6,950 nucleotides of DNA, taken from NCBI GenBank assembly GCA_030150585.1, contig JASLFM010000420.1:1-6950 (forward strand), read 5' to 3'. This document shows, piece after piece, positions 5,482 through 6,950 of this stretch. Origin of the DNA: Acidovorax sp. Its GTDB lineage: Bacteria > Pseudomonadota > Gammaproteobacteria > Burkholderiales > Burkholderiaceae_C. Position numbers and translations under genes: made by a program. Position 1 is the stretch's first letter. Each line of letters begins with the position of its first letter. The notes under the pieces are model-generated. The model made no database searches. It was not told the origin of the DNA and saw only the letters and a program-made list of their open reading frames with translations.

Positions 5482-6950
5482 ATGAGTCCTGCCGCCCAGG
5501 CCCCTGAAGTCCATACCCGCCGCGAAGGCGCGGTGCTGGTGGTCAGCATCAACAACCCGCCCGTCAATGCCCTGGGGCAGGCGGTGCGCGCTGGTCTGCT
5601 GGCCGCTGTGGGGCAGGCCGAGGGCGATGCTGCCGTGCGCGCCCTGCTGATCGTGGGCGAGGGCAAGGCTTTCATCGCCGGTGCCGACATCCGCGAGTTC
5701 GGCAAGCCCCCGGTGCCGCCTTCGCTGCCTGAGGTATGCAACCGCCTGGAGTCCTGCGGCAAGCTGGTGGTTGCCGCCATCCACGGCGCGGCGCTGGGCG
5801 GCGGGCTGGAGGTGGCGCTGTCCGCCCACTACCGCCTGGCCCTGCCAGCGGCCAGCCTGGGCCTGCCCGAGGTGAACCTGGGCCTGCTGCCCGGCGCGGG
5901 TGGCACGCAGCGCGCGCCGCGCCTGATGGGCGTGAAGGCGGCTGCCGAGCTGATGCTCAGCGGCAAGCATTTGAGCGCCAAGGCCGCCGCCGCGGCGGGC
6001 CTGGTGGACCAGCTGGCGGAGGGCACCGACCCCGTGGCCGCCGGCCTGGCCTATGCCAACCAGCTGCTGGGTCAAGGTGCCCAACCGCGCCGCACCCGGG
6101 ATCTGCAGATCGCCGATCCAGCCGCCGCGCTGGCCGAGCTGGACGCGCTGGCTCTTGAGACCGCCAAGAAGACACGCGGCCTGTTCTCGCCCGGCAAGAT
6201 CGTGGAATGCGTGCGCGCCGCCGTGGAGCTGCCGTTCGACGAGGGCATCGCCAAGGAGCGCGCGCTGTTCGTCGAATGCCTGAACAGCCCGCAGCGCCAG
6301 GGTCTGGTGCACGCGTTCTTTGCCGAGCGCGAGACCGCCAAGATCCCCGAGGCGCAGGCCGCCGTGCCGCGCCACTTCGCCAGGATCGCCGTCATCGGCG
6401 GCGGCACCATGGGCGCGGGCATTACCGTGGCTGCGCTGGATGCCGGCCTCACCGTGACCATGATCGAGCGCGACGCCGAATCCATTGCGCGCGGCCAGAA
6501 GAACGTCGAGAAGGTCTACGACGGCCTGATCGCCAAGGGTCGCATGACCGCGGAGGGCAAGGCCGCCACCCTGGCGCGCTATACGCCCAGTGCCTCGTAT
6601 GACGACATCGCCGACGTGGACCTGGTGATCGAGGCCGTGTTCGAGGACCTGGAGGTCAAGAAGGCCGTGTTCAAGGAGCTGGACCGCGTCTGCAAGCCGG
6701 GCGCGGTGCTGGCCACCAACACCTCGTACCTGGACATCGACGCGATTGCCGCCGCCACCTCACGCCCGCAGGACGTGATCGGCCTGCACTTCTTCAGCCC
6801 GGCGAACATCATGAAGCTGCTGGAGATCGTGGTGCCCGCCAAGGTCGCGCCCGACGTGGTGACCACCGCCTTCGCGCTGGCCAAGAAGATGAAGAAGATC
6901 CCGGTGCGCGCCGGCGTGTGCGACGGCTTCATCGGCAACCGCATCCTGGC
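5482..6950 (+). CDS. Bifunctional enoyl-CoA hydratase / 3-hydroxyacyl-CoA dehydrogenase, 3' end outside window
   Basis: Predicted cytosolic beta-oxidation enzyme: hydrates 2-enoyl-CoA, then oxidises the 3-hydroxyacyl-CoA with NAD+. The 489 complete codons visible show the FadB/MFE1 order. The N-terminal crotonase domain (about 8-190) has the AGAD oxyanion segment (66-69), GGGLE with Glu110, and LPEVNLGLLPGAGGTQ with Glu130. Both catalytic glutamates are thus present. A linker ends in HAFFAER (277-283), typical of multifunctional enzymes. The NAD-binding domain starts near 302 with GGGTMG (306-311) and Glu329 at the end of strand two, favouring NAD. TNTS (Ser415), the His436-Glu448 pair and the GFIGNR motif (Asn486) complete the dehydrogenase site. 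Family members run to about 700 residues, so roughly 200 C-terminal residues lie beyond the edge. It is divergent from lysR. No thiolase partner is visible. Substrate chain length is unknown, so no symbol is given. Confidence 0.95.
   Translation, partial: MSPAAQAPEVHTRREGAVLVVSINNPPVNALGQAVRAGLLAAVGQAEGDAAVRALLIVGEGKAFIAGADIREFGKPPVPPSLPEVCNRLESCGKLVVAAIHGAALGGGLEVALSAHYRLALPAASLGLPEVNLGLLPGAGGTQRAPRLMGVKAAAELMLSGKHLSAKAAAAAGLVDQLAEGTDPVAAGLAYANQLLGQGAQPRRTRDLQIADPAAALAELDALALETAKKTRGLFSPGKIVECVRAAVELPFDEGIAKERALFVECLNSPQRQGLVHAFFAERETAKIPEAQAAVPRHFARIAVIGGGTMGAGITVAALDAGLTVTMIERDAESIARGQKNVEKVYDGLIAKGRMTAEGKAATLARYTPSASYDDIADVDLVIEAVFEDLEVKKAVFKELDRVCKPGAVLATNTSYLDIDAIAAATSRPQDVIGLHFFSPANIMKLLEIVVPAKVAPDVVTTAFALAKKMKKIPVRAGVCDGFIGNRIL

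Noticed and set aside
5458..6375. Open frame of 305 codons on the minus strand opposite the hydratase/dehydrogenase
   Set aside because: Low-complexity Gln/Ala/Gly/His product, antisense to an enzyme with intact catalytic residues.

Overview
The window is a GC-rich, densely coding piece of a bacterial chromosome. The base composition, an orphan Bug/TctC-type periplasmic binding protein, and the mix of IclR and LysR regulators with catabolic enzymes suggest a betaproteobacterium of the order Burkholderiales, perhaps Comamonadaceae. That placement is an inference from gene style; no rRNA or other marker gene is present.

Layout. Five genes lie on the minus strand and one on the plus strand. Read in the direction of transcription (right to left), the minus-strand set begins with a LysR-type regulator (5349-4417). 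An IclR-type regulator (4273-3422) follows, then a three-gene catabolic cassette: a Bug/TctC solute-binding protein (3315-2341), a short-chain dehydrogenase/reductase (2311-1517) and an aldehyde dehydrogenase (1486-8). The plus-strand gene starts at 5482 and runs off the right edge. It is a fused enoyl-CoA hydratase/3-hydroxyacyl-CoA dehydrogenase of beta-oxidation type.

How the parts may work together. The cassette looks like an operon: the binding-protein stop overlaps a possible SDR start in an ATGA, and the SDR-ALDH gap is 30 bp. A binding protein followed by an SDR and an ALDH fits capture of an organic acid or other small molecule and stepwise NAD(P)-dependent oxidation, alcohol to aldehyde to acid. 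The substrate cannot be read from the sequence. The adjacent IclR gene is the likely local regulator. A 17-bp inverted repeat, GTTCCG-N5-CGGAAC, lies between the iclR stop and the binding-protein gene and is a good operator candidate. The LysR gene and the beta-oxidation gene form a second, divergent unit sharing a 132-bp intergenic region. That region contains a textbook LysR box (TTGAC-N5-GTCAA, T-N11-A) and an AT-rich palindrome.

No mobile element, CRISPR array, tRNA or rRNA was seen, and no stretch over 300 bp lacks a gene. The several long open frames antisense to the real genes are GC-rich shadows. I see no clearly new biological system; the most interesting items are the three intergenic palindrome systems and the transporter-less binding protein inside an oxidation operon.
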